A DNA stretch of 64,000 bases, from contig NZ_JBANET010000011.1 of NCBI RefSeq assembly GCF_037026685.1, forward strand, positions 73,701-137,700, written 5' to 3'. The DNA comes from Orrella sp037026685. Its GTDB lineage: Bacteria; Pseudomonadota; Gammaproteobacteria; Burkholderiales; Burkholderiaceae_B. Of this stretch, positions 44,648 to 53,951 are shown one piece after another (position 1 is the first letter of the stretch; the number at the start of each line of letters is the position of its first letter). Under the pieces are notes generated by a model. It saw only the letters and a list, made by a program, of their open reading frames with translations, was not told the origin of the DNA and did not search any database. The translations under genes were made by a program, and so were the position numbers.

Positions 44648-46050
44648 GCCAATTCCTCTATCTGCGCCGGCACCTTGCTGATGGAACCGGCGCCCATCAC
44701 GATGACCACGTCGCCATCGCGCACGAAATCCAGGACCGCCTGCGGCATGTCGGCCACGTCCTCGACGAAGACCGGCTCGACCTTGCCCGCCACGCGCACG
44801 CCGCGCGCCAGCGCGCGGCCGTCGGCGGCCACCAGCGGCGCCTCGCCGGCGGCATAGACGTCGGTCAGCAGCACCGCGTCGGCCGCGCCCAGCACGCGCA
44901 CGAAATCCTCGAAGCAATCGCGCGTGCGGGTGTAGCGGTGCGGCTGGAAAGCCAGCACCACGCGCCGCTCGGGCCAGGCGCCGCGCGCGGCGGCCAGCGT
45001 GGCCGCCATCTCGGCCGGGTGGTGGCCGTAGTCGTCGATCAGCGTGAAGCGCCCGCCGCCCTGGCGCGCCGGCACCGCGAAATCGCCCACTTGCGTAAAG
45101 CGCCGGCCCACGCCGTTAAAGCCGGCCAGCGCCTGCAGGATGTGGTCATCGTCCACGCCCAGCTCGGTGCCCACGGCGATCGCCGCCAGTGAATTGAGCA
45201 CGTTGTGCCGGCCTGGCAGGTTCAGCTCCACCGACAGCGGCGGCATATCTCCCTCGCGCGTGCGGCGCAGCACCTCGAACAGCATGCGCGTGCCCTGCGC
45301 CTTCACGTTGACCGCCGAGACCTGGTTGTCGCCGTTAAAGCCGTAGGTGGTGATCGGCCGCGACAGGAAAGGCATGATTTCGCGCACGTTGGCGTCGTCC
45401 GCGCACAGGATCACGCTGCCGTAGAAGGGCAGGTGCTGCGTGAACTCGATGAAGGCGCTCTTGAGACGCGCGACGTCATGGCCATAGGTATCCATGTGGT
45501 CGGCGTCGATATTGGTGATGATCGCCATCACCGGCAGCAGGTTCAGGAACGAGGCATCCGACTCGTCGGCCTCGACCACGATGTACTCGCCCTGCCCGAG
45601 CCGGGCATTGGCGCCGGCCGAATTGAGCCGGCCGCCGATCACGAAGGTCGGATCCAGGCCGCCGGCGGCCAGCACGCTGGCCACCAGGCTGGTGGTCGTG
45701 GTCTTGCCGTGCGTGCCGGCCACGGCGATGCCGCGCTTCAAGCGCATCAGCTCGGCCAGCATGACCGCGCGCGGCACCACCGGGATGCGCGCCGCGCGCG
45801 CGGCGATCACTTCCGGGTTGTCGCCGGCCACCGCGGTGGAGGTCACGATGGCGTCCACGCCGGCCACGTTGGCCGCGTCATGGCCCAGGCACACGCGCGC
45901 GCCCAGCCCGGCCAGCCGCTGCGTGACCGCCGAGGTGTGCAGGTCCGAGCCGCTGACGGTGTAGCCCAGGTTCAGCAGCACCTCGGCGATGCCGCTCATG
46001 CCCGAGCCGCCGATGCCGACGAAGTGGATGTGTTGGATACGGTGTTTCAT
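44644..46050 (-). CDS. murC: UDP-N-acetylmuramate--L-alanine ligase
   Basis: 468 residues. N-terminal UDP-binding HIHFVGIGGSGMSGIAEVLLNLGY, ATP P-loop IAVAGTHGKTTTTSLVA, the central motif VVEADESDASFLNLLP, and domain 3 LIDDYGHHPAEMAATLAAAR are all standard for MurC. It adds the first amino acid of the stem peptide in the cytoplasm. ATG at 46050 overlaps murG by 4 bp; its own stop overlaps ddl by 4 bp. Confidence 0.97.
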   Translation of the reverse strand: MKHRIQHIHFVGIGGSGMSGIAEVLLNLGYTVSGSDLHTSAVTQRLAGLGARVCLGHDAANVAGVDAIVTSTAVAGDNPEVIAARAARIPVVPRAVMLAELMRLKRGIAVAGTHGKTTTTSLVASVLAAGGLDPTFVIGGRLNSAGANARLGQGEYIVVEADESDASFLNLLPVMAIITNIDADHMDTYGHDVARLKSAFIEFTQHLPFYGSVILCADDANVREIMPFLSRPITTYGFNGDNQVSAVNVKAQGTRMLFEVLRRTREGDMPPLSVELNLPGRHNVLNSLAAIAVGTELGVDDDHILQALAGFNGVGRRFTQVGDFAVPARQGGGRFTLIDDYGHHPAEMAATLAAARGAWPERRVVLAFQPHRYTRTRDCFEDFVRVLGAADAVLLTDVYAAGEAPLVAADGRALARGVRVAGKVEPVFVEDVADMPQAVLDFVRDGDVVIVMGAGSISKVPAQIEELA

Positions 46051-47189
46051 GCTGGGTACCTCGCGGCGGTCTCGCACACGTCCGCGATATCGGCTGCCGC
46101 GCGGGGCAGCGCATGGGTATGGGCGCGCTCGGCCGTGCGGCGCAGCGTGCCGCGATCCAGGGCCTGCAGCCACCCGGCCAGCCACTGCGGCGTCAGCGCC
46201 GACTGCGGCTGCAGCCAGGCGGCCTGGTCCTCGCTCAGGTGGCGCGCGTTGGCGCTCTGGTGATCGTCCACCGCGTGCGGAAACGGCACGAACAGCGCGG
46301 CCACACCCACCGCGGCCACCTCGGCCACCGTCATGGCGCCTGCGCGGCAGATCAGCAGGTCCGCCTGCGACAGGGCGCCAGCCATGTCGTCGATGAAAGG
46401 CAGGCACTGGGCCTGCACGCCGGCCTGGGCGTAGGCCTGGCGCAGGGCCTGGATATGCTGCTCGCCGGCCTGGTGGATCACTTGCGGCCGGCTTTCGGCC
46501 GGCATCAGGGCCAGCGCCTGCGGCACGGTCTGGTTCAGCGCCTGCGCGCCCAGGCTGCCGCCCACGACCACCACGCGCAAGGGGCCGCTGCGCTGGGCAT
46601 AGCGGCTCGCCGGCGGGGTCATGTTGGCCAGGTCATGGCGCACCGGATTGCCCACCACCGCCGCCTTGCGCAAGACGCCCGGAAAGCCGCTGAGCCGGCG
46701 GGTCGCTATCCAGGACAGGGCCCGGTTGGCCAGGCCGGCCACGGCGTTCTGCTCGTGCAGCACCAGCGGCACGCCGCGCAGCACGCCCATCACCCCGGCC
46801 GGGAAGGCCACGTAGCCGCCCATGCCCAGCATCACGTCGGGCTTGACCTTGCCCAGCTGGCCGAAAGCCTGCCAGAAGGCGTCTAGCAGCATCCAGGGCA
46901 GCTTGACCAGCGTGGCCAGGCCCTTGCCCCGCACGCCGGCAAAGCGCAGCGGCACCAGCTCGATGCCGTGGGCAGGCACCAGCCGGCCTTCCATCTTCTC
47001 GGGATGGCCCATCCATTTGACGCGCCAGCCGCGCGAGACCAGCTCGTCGGCCACGGCCAACCCGGGCATGATGTGCCCGCCCGTGCCGCCCGCGACGATA
47101 AGCGCGGTGCGTTGCACGCCGCCGCGCCCCTGGCCGACGGGGCGGCGCTCGCCATGCGAGGCCTGCGCGCTGGATCGGGAAACGCTCAT
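46047..47189 (-). CDS. murG: UDP-GlcNAc--undecaprenyl-PP-MurNAc-pentapeptide GlcNAc transferase MurG
   Basis: 380 residues. The GT28 glycine-rich loops ALIVAGGTGGHIMPGLAVADEL and VVVGGSLGAQALNQTVPQAL are complete, with the UDP-GlcNAc site CRAGAMTVAEVAAVGVAALFVPFPHAVDDHQ. It forms lipid II at the inner face of the membrane. The first 27 residues (MSVSRSSAQASHGERRPVGQ and on) precede the conserved start and are basic and disordered-looking; the ATG is fixed by the 4-bp overlap with ftsW, though a later start (GTG before QRTALIV) cannot be excluded. In B. pertussis MurG has been reported to scaffold other Mur enzymes. Confidence 0.95.
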   Translation of the reverse strand: MSVSRSSAQASHGERRPVGQGRGGVQRTALIVAGGTGGHIMPGLAVADELVSRGWRVKWMGHPEKMEGRLVPAHGIELVPLRFAGVRGKGLATLVKLPWMLLDAFWQAFGQLGKVKPDVMLGMGGYVAFPAGVMGVLRGVPLVLHEQNAVAGLANRALSWIATRRLSGFPGVLRKAAVVGNPVRHDLANMTPPASRYAQRSGPLRVVVVGGSLGAQALNQTVPQALALMPAESRPQVIHQAGEQHIQALRQAYAQAGVQAQCLPFIDDMAGALSQADLLICRAGAMTVAEVAAVGVAALFVPFPHAVDDHQSANARHLSEDQAAWLQPQSALTPQWLAGWLQALDRGTLRRTAERAHTHALPRAAADIADVCETAARYPA

Positions 47190-48379
47190 ACCCGTCCTCC
47201 GCGCATCAATATGCGGTTTTCCATGTCCACCCGGGCCAGGATCGCCAGGGCGCACAGGTTCATCACGATGCCCGAGCCGCCGTAGCTGACCAGCGGCAGC
47301 GTCAGCCCCTTGGTCGGCAGCAGGCCCAGGCACACGCCCATGTTGATGAAGGCCTGCACGCCGAACCACAGCGCCACGCCTTGGGCCGCCAGGCCGCTGA
47401 AGGTGCGCTCCATGGCGATGGCCTGGCGGCCGATCTCGAAGCCGCGCTGCACCAGCACGAAGAACAGCGTCACGATCAGCATCACGCCCACGAAACCCAG
47501 TTCCTCGCCGATCACCGCCAGGATGAAGTCGGTATGCGCCTCGGGCAGGTAGTGCAGCTTCTCGACGCTGGCGCCCAGGCCCACGCCGAACCACTCGCCG
47601 CGTCCCAGGGCGATGAGCGAGTGCGACAGCTGGTAGGCGCTGCCATAGGCGTTGTCCGGGTTCCAGGGATCCAGGTAGGCGAACAGCCGCGCGCGGCGCC
47701 AGGGCGAGAGCCAGATCAGCAGCAGGAAGGTGCTGACCAGCACGCCCAGCAGCGCCGAGAACAGCTTGCCGTTGATCCCGCCCAGGAACAGGATGCCGAT
47801 GGCGATGGCCACCACCACCATGAACGCGCCCAGGTCGGGCTCGAGCAGCAGCAGCAGGCCCACCGCCGCCATGGCGCAGCCCATGGGCAGGAAGCCGCGC
47901 GCGAAATTGTGCATGTGCTCCTGCTTGCGTACGGTGTAGTCGGCGGCATAGAGCAGCGCGGCCAGCTTCATCAATTCGGAAGGCTGGAAATTGACCGGAC
48001 CGAGCGAAATCCAGCGGTGCGCGCCGTTGACCTCGCGGCCGATGCCCGGGATCAGCACCGCCACCAGCAGCAGCAGCGCCAGCACGAACAGGGGCATGGC
48101 CAGTCGCTGCCACGCGCGCAGGGGAATGGCCAGCACGGTCACCGCCGCCAGCAGGCCCACCATCAGGAACACGCCGTGTCGGATCACGAAGTAATAGCGG
48201 CCGTAGCTGGCGTAGCGCGGCCCATCGGCCAGCGCGATCGAGGCCGAATACACCATCAGCAGGCCCAGCATCACCAGGGTGGTGGCGGCCACGACCAGGG
48301 GCATGTCGAAGTTGCGCATGCGCGTGCGGCCGGGCCGCACCGCGTTGACGCCATGGGTCAGTTCGGCAAACAGGCTCAT
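47186..48379 (-). CDS. ftsW: Lipid II polymerase / division protein FtsW
   Basis: 397 residues, about ten membrane helices. SEDS-family landmarks: NGAHRWISLGPVNFQPSELMKLA, LLLLEPDLGAFMVVVAIAI with the catalytic Asp of the family, HTDFILAVIGEELGFVGVML, and the C-terminal LPTKGLTLPLVSYGGSGIVMNL. It polymerises septal glycan together with FtsI. The ATG at 48379 gives MSLFAELTHGVNA and lies just after a REP-like element that separates it from murD. Confidence 0.96.
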   Translation of the reverse strand: MSLFAELTHGVNAVRPGRTRMRNFDMPLVVAATTLVMLGLLMVYSASIALADGPRYASYGRYYFVIRHGVFLMVGLLAAVTVLAIPLRAWQRLAMPLFVLALLLLVAVLIPGIGREVNGAHRWISLGPVNFQPSELMKLAALLYAADYTVRKQEHMHNFARGFLPMGCAMAAVGLLLLLEPDLGAFMVVVAIAIGILFLGGINGKLFSALLGVLVSTFLLLIWLSPWRRARLFAYLDPWNPDNAYGSAYQLSHSLIALGRGEWFGVGLGASVEKLHYLPEAHTDFILAVIGEELGFVGVMLIVTLFFVLVQRGFEIGRQAIAMERTFSGLAAQGVALWFGVQAFINMGVCLGLLPTKGLTLPLVSYGGSGIVMNLCALAILARVDMENRILMRGGRV

Positions 48380-48446
48380 GGTGCCCCCTTGGCGCTGCGC
48401 GCCCTCCCCCCGAGGGGGAATTCGCCTTTCGGGCGGCCGTGCAGGC
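48380..48446. repeat. REP-like GC-rich palindromic element between murD and ftsW
   Basis: 67 bp gap containing GGCGCTGCGCGCCC, then TCCCCC-CGA-GGGGGA and GGGCGGCC further on. This G/C-block palindrome with CCCCC/GGGGG arms resembles the interspersed intergenic elements common in Bordetella and related Burkholderiales, as I recall them. It is the only sizeable gap in an otherwise overlapping gene series apart from ftsA-ftsZ. It still leaves room for the ftsW ribosome binding site (AGGGGG). Confidence 0.5.
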
Positions 48447-49973
48447 TCATGCCACTTCCCCCCTGTCCATGGCCAGCTCGCGCACTGCGTCGGCAAAGGC
48501 CTGGCCGCGATGGGCATAGTTGCGGAACATGTCCATGCTGGCGCAGGCCGGCGAGAGCAGCACGGCGTCGCCGGGCTGGGCCAGCGCCATGGCGCGGCGC
48601 ACCGCCTCCTGCATGCTGCCGGCCGGGTGGCAAGGCACTTGCGTGCCGGCCAGGGCCTGGCCCAGGGCCGGGCCGTCCTGGCCGATCAGCACCACGGCGC
48701 GCGCATGGCGCGCCACGGCCGGGGCCAGCGGCGAGAAATCCTGGCCCTTGCCCAACCCGCCGGCGATCAGCACCGCCGTCTGCCCCAGGCCCTCCAGGCC
48801 CGCCACGCTGGCCCCCACGTTGGTGCCTTTGCTGTCGTCGATGAAATCCACGCCGGCGATGCTGCGCACGAAGGCCATGCGATGCGGCTCGCCGGCGTAC
48901 TCGCGCACCGCGCGCAACAGCGGCGCCCAGGGCAGGTCCAGGCTGCGCGCCAGCAGCAAGGCCGCCTGCACGTTCAGCGCATTGTGGGTGCCGCGCAGCC
49001 TCAGGGCGTCGGCGGGCATCAGCCGGGTGCGCCGGCCGGCCGGCCGCGGCGGCGGCGGCGCCTTGGCGTCCTTCTTGCGCCGCGGCGACGGAGCCGCCGG
49101 CTCGTCGAAGTCCTCGGCCTCGGCCGCCGCCAGCCAGCTCACCTCGTGGTGCTGCGCCAGGCCCAGGTCGCCTACCAGCTCGGGCGCCTCGCGGCCGAAG
49201 CTGCGCACCTGCGGCGCGTCCAGCGCGGCCGCCATGGCGGTGACGGCCGGATCGTCGCGATTGACGACCTGTATCCGCGCCTGCGCATAGATGCGCGACT
49301 TGGCCTGTGCATAGGCGGCCATGCCGCCATGCCAGTCCAGGTGGTCCTGCGTCACGTTCAATACCGCCGCCGCCTCGCATTGGAGGCTGTGCGTGGTCTG
49401 CAACTGGAAGCTGGAAAGCTCCAGCACCCACGCCTGCGGCAGGTCGTCCTGCTCCAACGCATCGGCCAGCGCCGCCAGCGCCGCCGGGCCGATATTGCCG
49501 GCGGCCCGGGCCTTCAGCCCGGCAGCCTGCAGCAGGTGCCGCGTCAGGGCCGTCACCGTGGTCTTGCCGTTGGTGCCGGTCACCGCCAGCACGCGCGGCG
49601 CATATTGGCGCTCCCGGGCCAGCTGCGCCAGGGCGCGGGCGAACAGTTCTATCTCGCCCAGCACCTCGATGCCGCGTCCGGCCGCCGCGGCCAGCAGGTC
49701 CGCCACGGCGGCATCGGTGGGCGCCAGTCCGGGGCTGATCACCACGCGGTCCACGCCCTCGAGCAGTTCGGCGCCAAAGGACGCCTGGCCCAGCCGGTAC
49801 TCCACCACGCTGCCGTCCAGCGATTGGCGCAGCGCCTGCAAGCCCGGCGGCTCGGCGCGGGTATCGGCCACGCGCAAGGGCACGCCGGCGCGCGCCAGCC
49901 AGCGCGCGGCGGCGGCTCCGGTCTCTCCCAGGCCCAGGATGAGCGCGATGGCGGGGGCGTGAACGTTTTCCAT
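48447..49973 (-). CDS. murD: UDP-N-acetylmuramoyl-L-alanine--D-glutamate ligase
   Basis: 508 residues, longer than the usual 440-450. P-loop VLAVTGTNGKTTVTALTRHL (about 129-148), LELSSFQLQTTHSLQ, LNVTQDHLDWHGGMAAYAQAK and the domain-3 IDDSKGTNVGASVAGLEGL are all intact. The extra length is mainly a Pro/Lys/Arg-rich insert at about residues 283-317 (EPAAPSPRRKKDAKAPPPPR and flanks) before LRLRGTHNALNVQAALLLAR. It adds D-Glu to UDP-MurNAc-L-Ala. It starts 5 bp after the mraY stop. Confidence 0.96.
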   Translation of the reverse strand: MENVHAPAIALILGLGETGAAAARWLARAGVPLRVADTRAEPPGLQALRQSLDGSVVEYRLGQASFGAELLEGVDRVVISPGLAPTDAAVADLLAAAAGRGIEVLGEIELFARALAQLARERQYAPRVLAVTGTNGKTTVTALTRHLLQAAGLKARAAGNIGPAALAALADALEQDDLPQAWVLELSSFQLQTTHSLQCEAAAVLNVTQDHLDWHGGMAAYAQAKSRIYAQARIQVVNRDDPAVTAMAAALDAPQVRSFGREAPELVGDLGLAQHHEVSWLAAAEAEDFDEPAAPSPRRKKDAKAPPPPRPAGRRTRLMPADALRLRGTHNALNVQAALLLARSLDLPWAPLLRAVREYAGEPHRMAFVRSIAGVDFIDDSKGTNVGASVAGLEGLGQTAVLIAGGLGKGQDFSPLAPAVARHARAVVLIGQDGPALGQALAGTQVPCHPAGSMQEAVRRAMALAQPGDAVLLSPACASMDMFRNYAHRGQAFADAVRELAMDRGEVA

Positions 49974-49978
49974 GCCCG

Positions 49979-51151
49979 TCACCGCAGCTTCAGGGAAGAC
50001 AGGCCGACCAGCACCAGCATCATGCTGATGATCCAGAAACGCACGACCACCTGGGTTTCCTTCCAGCCGCCCACCTCGAAATGATGATGCAGCGGGGCCA
50101 TGCGCAAGATCCGCCTGCCCTGGCCGTATTTGCGCTTGGTGTACTTGAACCAGGCCACCTGGATCATCACCGACAGCGTCTCGACCACGAACACCCCGCC
50201 CATGATGAACAGCACGATCTCCTGGCGCACGATCACGGCGATGGTGCCCAGCGCGCCGCCCAGCGCCAGCGCCCCGACGTCGCCCATGAACACCTGCGCC
50301 GGATAGGCGTTGAACCACAGGAAAGCCAGCCCGGCGCCGGCGATCGCCGCGCAGATCACCATCAGCTCGGACGCCCCCGGGATATACGGAAAGAGCAGGT
50401 ATTTGGAATAGTCCACGCGTCCGACCACGTAGGCGAAGATGCCCAGCGCGCTGCCCACCATCACGGTGGGCATGATCGCCAGCCCATCCAGGCCGTCGGT
50501 CAGGTTCACCGCGTTGCTGGTGCCCACGATGACGAACCAGGTCAGGGCCACGAACCCGAACACCCCCAGCGGATAGCTCACGCTCTTGAAGAAGGGCACG
50601 ATCAGGTCGGCGCGCGTGGGCAGCGGCATGGTCAGCCCGCTCATGATCCAGTCGCGAAACAGCGGCCACAGGTCGGTGTTGGCCGGCGCCGATACGGCAA
50701 AGGCCAGGTAGACGGCCGCCACCAGCCCGATCAGCGCCTGCAGCGCGAACTTCTGGCGCGCCGGCATGCCCTCGGGATCGCGGTGCACCACCTTGCGGTA
50801 GTCGTCCACCCAGCCTATCCAGCCAAAGCCAAGGGTAACCAGCAGCACCACCCAGACGAAGCGGTTGGTCCAGTCGGCCCACAGCAGCGTGCTCACCCCG
50901 ATGCCGATCAGGATCAGCGCCCCGCCCATGGTGGGAGTGCCGGTCTTGACCAGGTGGCTTTCGGGGCCGTAGGTGCGCACGGCCTGGCCGATCTTCATCT
51001 CGGTGAGCTTGCGGATCACCGCCGGGCCGGCGATCAGCCCGATCAGCAAGGCTGTGGCGCAGGCCAGCACGGCGCGCAGGGTGATGTATTCGAAGACGCC
51101 GAAGGCGCGGACGTGATCGTCGGAGAGCCAGCGCGCCAGTTCAAGCAGCAT
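49979..51151 (-). CDS. mraY: Phospho-MurNAc-pentapeptide translocase MraY
   Basis: 390 residues with about ten membrane helices. Motifs KTGTPTMGGALILIGIGVS, GWVDDYRKVVHRDPEGMPAR (D-D-Y-x-K), GTSNAVNLTDGLDGLAI with NAVNLTDGLDG, the segment GDVGALALGGALG, and MAPLHHHFEVGGWKE (H-H-H) are all conserved. It makes lipid I from undecaprenyl phosphate in the inner membrane. Its start overlaps the 3' end of murEF by 11 bp. Confidence 0.98.
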   Translation of the reverse strand: MLLELARWLSDDHVRAFGVFEYITLRAVLACATALLIGLIAGPAVIRKLTEMKIGQAVRTYGPESHLVKTGTPTMGGALILIGIGVSTLLWADWTNRFVWVVLLVTLGFGWIGWVDDYRKVVHRDPEGMPARQKFALQALIGLVAAVYLAFAVSAPANTDLWPLFRDWIMSGLTMPLPTRADLIVPFFKSVSYPLGVFGFVALTWFVIVGTSNAVNLTDGLDGLAIMPTVMVGSALGIFAYVVGRVDYSKYLLFPYIPGASELMVICAAIAGAGLAFLWFNAYPAQVFMGDVGALALGGALGTIAVIVRQEIVLFIMGGVFVVETLSVMIQVAWFKYTKRKYGQGRRILRMAPLHHHFEVGGWKETQVVVRFWIISMMLVLVGLSSLKLR

Positions 51152-53951
51152 GGAAATCTTCCTGGGTTTTCTTGTTGTTCAGATAGGCCTGGACCACGCG
51201 CTCCATGCGCATGAAGCGCGAGCCCTTGACCAGGATGCTGGCGGGCTTGGCCTGTTCGAGCGCCTGCACGATCTGCGCCACGCTGTCGGCGGCCAGCGCC
51301 GTCTCGCCATAGGCGCGCGCCGCATCCTGGCAGGCCTGGCCCAGCGTGCACAAGAAATCGATGCCCTTCTCGCGGGCATAGGCGCCCACCTCGGCATGCA
51401 TGGCCGGGCCGTTCTGGCCGACCTCGCCCATGTCGCCCAGCACCAGCGCGCGCGGCGCCGGCATGGCCGCAAGCACGTCGATGGCCGCGCGCACCGAATC
51501 CGGATTGGCGTTGTAGCTGTCGTCGATCAGCATGCGGCCGCCGGGCAGCTTGCAGTGCTGCATGCGGCCCTTGACCGGCGCGAAACCGCCCAGCGCCGTC
51601 ACGGCGGTGGACAGCGGCACGCCGGCGGCCAGCGCGCAAGCCACCGCCGCCAGCGCATTGCGCAGGTTGTGCAGGCCGTGCACGGCCAGGCGCAGCGCGG
51701 CCTGGCCGGCCGGCGTATGCAGCTGGCAGCTGATGCCGTCCTCGCCAAGCGCGACCTGCTCGGCGCGCACGTCGGCCTGGGCGGTCAATCCAAAACGCAG
51801 CGTCCTGCGTCCGGCCGCCAGTTCGTCCCAGACCCAGGCATGCTCGTCGTCGGCCGGGTAAACCGCCACCCCCTCGGCCGGCAAGGCCTGGATCACCGCG
51901 CCGTTCTCGCGGGCCACGGCCTGCACCGTATGCATGAACTCCTGGTGCTCGCGCTGCGCGTTGTTCACCAGCGCCACGGTGGGCGCGGCCATGCGCGCCA
52001 GCCCGGCGATCTCGCCCGGATGGTTCATGCCCAGCTCGACCACCGCCGCGCGGTGCTCGGGCCGCAGCCGCAGCAGCGTCAGCGGCACGCCGATGTCGTT
52101 GTTGAAATTGCCGGCCGTGGCCAGCCGGGCAGGCTCGCCCACCCAGGCCGCCAGGATGGCCGAGATCATTTCCTTGGTGGTGGTCTTGCCGTTGCTGCCG
52201 GTCACGGCGATCAGCGGCAGGCTGTGATGGGCGCGCCAGGCCGCGGCCAGGCGGCCCAGGGCGGCGCGGGTATCGCCCAAGGCGATCTGCGGCACCAGGG
52301 CGCCCGGCACCGGCCGCTCGACCACGGCGGCGCATGCGCCGGCCGCATGGGCCTGCGGCACGTAGTCGTGGCCATCGAACTGCTCGCCGCGCAGGGCCAG
52401 GAACACCTCGCCGCGCTGCAGCGTCCGGCTGTCGGTGCTCAGCGCATGCGCGGGCCCCCAGGTCAGTCCCAGGCGCGCCCACTCGCGGTCGTCGAAAGGC
52501 TGGCGCAGGCCGGCCGCCTCCTGGTAGGTTTCATGCCCCTTGCCGGCCAGCAGCACCACGTCCTGCGCCGTGCAGGACCAGATGGCGCGCAGGATGGCCT
52601 GCGCGCGGTCGACGATGGCCAGGGGCCGGAGCTGTCCCGGCACGCCGGCCAGGACCTGGGCGATGATCGCCTCGGGATCTTCGTTGCGCGGATTGTCGCT
52701 GGTGACGATCAGCCGGTCGGCATGCTGCGCGGCGGCCAGCCCCATCTCCGGACGCTTGCCCGCATCGCGGTCGCCGCCGCAGCCGAATACGCACACCAGC
52801 CGGCCCTGCCGGGCGGCCGCGGCAGGCCGCAGGGCCTGCAGCACCCGCGCCAGGGCATCGGGCGTGTGCGCGTAGTCCACCACCACCATCGGCCCGGGCG
52901 CATCGCCGACGATGGGCTGCACGGGCTGCAGGCGCCCGGCCACCGGCTGCGCTTCGGCCAGCACCGCGGCCGTGGGCGTGAGCGCGTAGCCCAGCGCACG
53001 CAGTACGCCGGCGACCAGCAGCAGGTTGCTGACGTTGTGCCGTCCCACCAGGCGGCTGACGATCTGCACCTCGCCTTCGCGCGCGCCCAGCGTGAACACC
53101 ATGCCGTGATTGCCGTCCTGCACGTCGCGCGCCCACAGGGACGGCAGCGCACGGTCCTGGCCCTGGGCGAATCCATAGGACAAGACCGCCTGCGCAGGCA
53201 GCTGCGCAATCAGGCGCGCACCGGCCGCGTCGTCGGCGTTGACCACGGCCAGCGGCCGCTCCTGGGCTTCGAACAGCTTGCGCTTGGCGGCCTCGTAGCG
53301 CTGCATCGAGCCGTGGTAATCCAGGTGGTCGCGGCTCAGGTTGGTCCAGCCGGCCACCGACACCCGCACGCCGTCCAGGCGGCCTTGCTCGATGCCGATG
53401 GACGAGGCCTCCATCGCCACCGCCTGTGCGCCGGCCGCGCGCATCGCGGCCAGGGTGCGGTGCACCGTCAGCACGTCGGGCGTGGTCAGCACGCCGGGCG
53501 CCGCGGCGCCGTCGGGCATCACCGTGCCCAGCGTGCCGATGACGCCGCAGGGCCGCTGCAGGCGGTTCAGGGCCGCGGCGATCCACTGCGTGCAGGAAGT
53601 CTTGCCATTGGTGCCGGTCACGGCAATCACGGTCAGCGCACGGGAGGGCTGGCCGTACCAGGCGTCGGCCAAGGCGCCCAGGCCGGCTCGCAGCTGCTCG
53701 ACCTGCAGCACCGGCACGGCGCCCGGATCCTCGAACCCGCCGCGCTCGGCCAGCACGGCCGCCGCGCCCTGCGCGATGGCCTGGCCGATGTAGTCGCGCC
53801 CGTCGCCGGCCGCCCCCGGGCAGGCCACGAACACGTCGCCAGGCTCGATACGCCGGGAGTCCATGCACAAATGCGCTTGCGCCGGCACATGCCGGCGCAG
53901 CCAGTCCATCAGTCCGGCCGTATCCCTGCCCAGGAGATTCGGTGCGCTCAT
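51141..53951 (-). CDS. murEF: Fused MurE-MurF: meso-DAP-adding and D-Ala-D-Ala-adding ligases in one polypeptide
   Basis: 936 residues in one open frame with no stop or start between the two enzymes. The MurE half (1 to about 495) has P-loop VTGTNGKTSC (111-120), the segment NLSRDHLDYHGSM, and Asp419-Asn-Pro-Arg422 (DNPR), the motif selecting meso-diaminopimelate; it ends with GKGHETYQ. After WGPAHALSTDSRT the MurF half begins (about 500-936), with P-loop VTGSNGKTTT (583-592), NNDIGVPLTLLRL and DDSYNANPDSVRAAID. Together they extend UDP-MurNAc-dipeptide to pentapeptide. Separate genes are usual; this fusion has been reported in B. pertussis. Overlaps ftsI by 4 bp and mraY by 11 bp. Confidence 0.97.
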   Translation of the reverse strand: MSAPNLLGRDTAGLMDWLRRHVPAQAHLCMDSRRIEPGDVFVACPGAAGDGRDYIGQAIAQGAAAVLAERGGFEDPGAVPVLQVEQLRAGLGALADAWYGQPSRALTVIAVTGTNGKTSCTQWIAAALNRLQRPCGVIGTLGTVMPDGAAAPGVLTTPDVLTVHRTLAAMRAAGAQAVAMEASSIGIEQGRLDGVRVSVAGWTNLSRDHLDYHGSMQRYEAAKRKLFEAQERPLAVVNADDAAGARLIAQLPAQAVLSYGFAQGQDRALPSLWARDVQDGNHGMVFTLGAREGEVQIVSRLVGRHNVSNLLLVAGVLRALGYALTPTAAVLAEAQPVAGRLQPVQPIVGDAPGPMVVVDYAHTPDALARVLQALRPAAAARQGRLVCVFGCGGDRDAGKRPEMGLAAAQHADRLIVTSDNPRNEDPEAIIAQVLAGVPGQLRPLAIVDRAQAILRAIWSCTAQDVVLLAGKGHETYQEAAGLRQPFDDREWARLGLTWGPAHALSTDSRTLQRGEVFLALRGEQFDGHDYVPQAHAAGACAAVVERPVPGALVPQIALGDTRAALGRLAAAWRAHHSLPLIAVTGSNGKTTTKEMISAILAAWVGEPARLATAGNFNNDIGVPLTLLRLRPEHRAAVVELGMNHPGEIAGLARMAAPTVALVNNAQREHQEFMHTVQAVARENGAVIQALPAEGVAVYPADDEHAWVWDELAAGRRTLRFGLTAQADVRAEQVALGEDGISCQLHTPAGQAALRLAVHGLHNLRNALAAVACALAAGVPLSTAVTALGGFAPVKGRMQHCKLPGGRMLIDDSYNANPDSVRAAIDVLAAMPAPRALVLGDMGEVGQNGPAMHAEVGAYAREKGIDFLCTLGQACQDAARAYGETALAADSVAQIVQALEQAKPASILVKGSRFMRMERVVQAYLNNKKTQEDFHAA

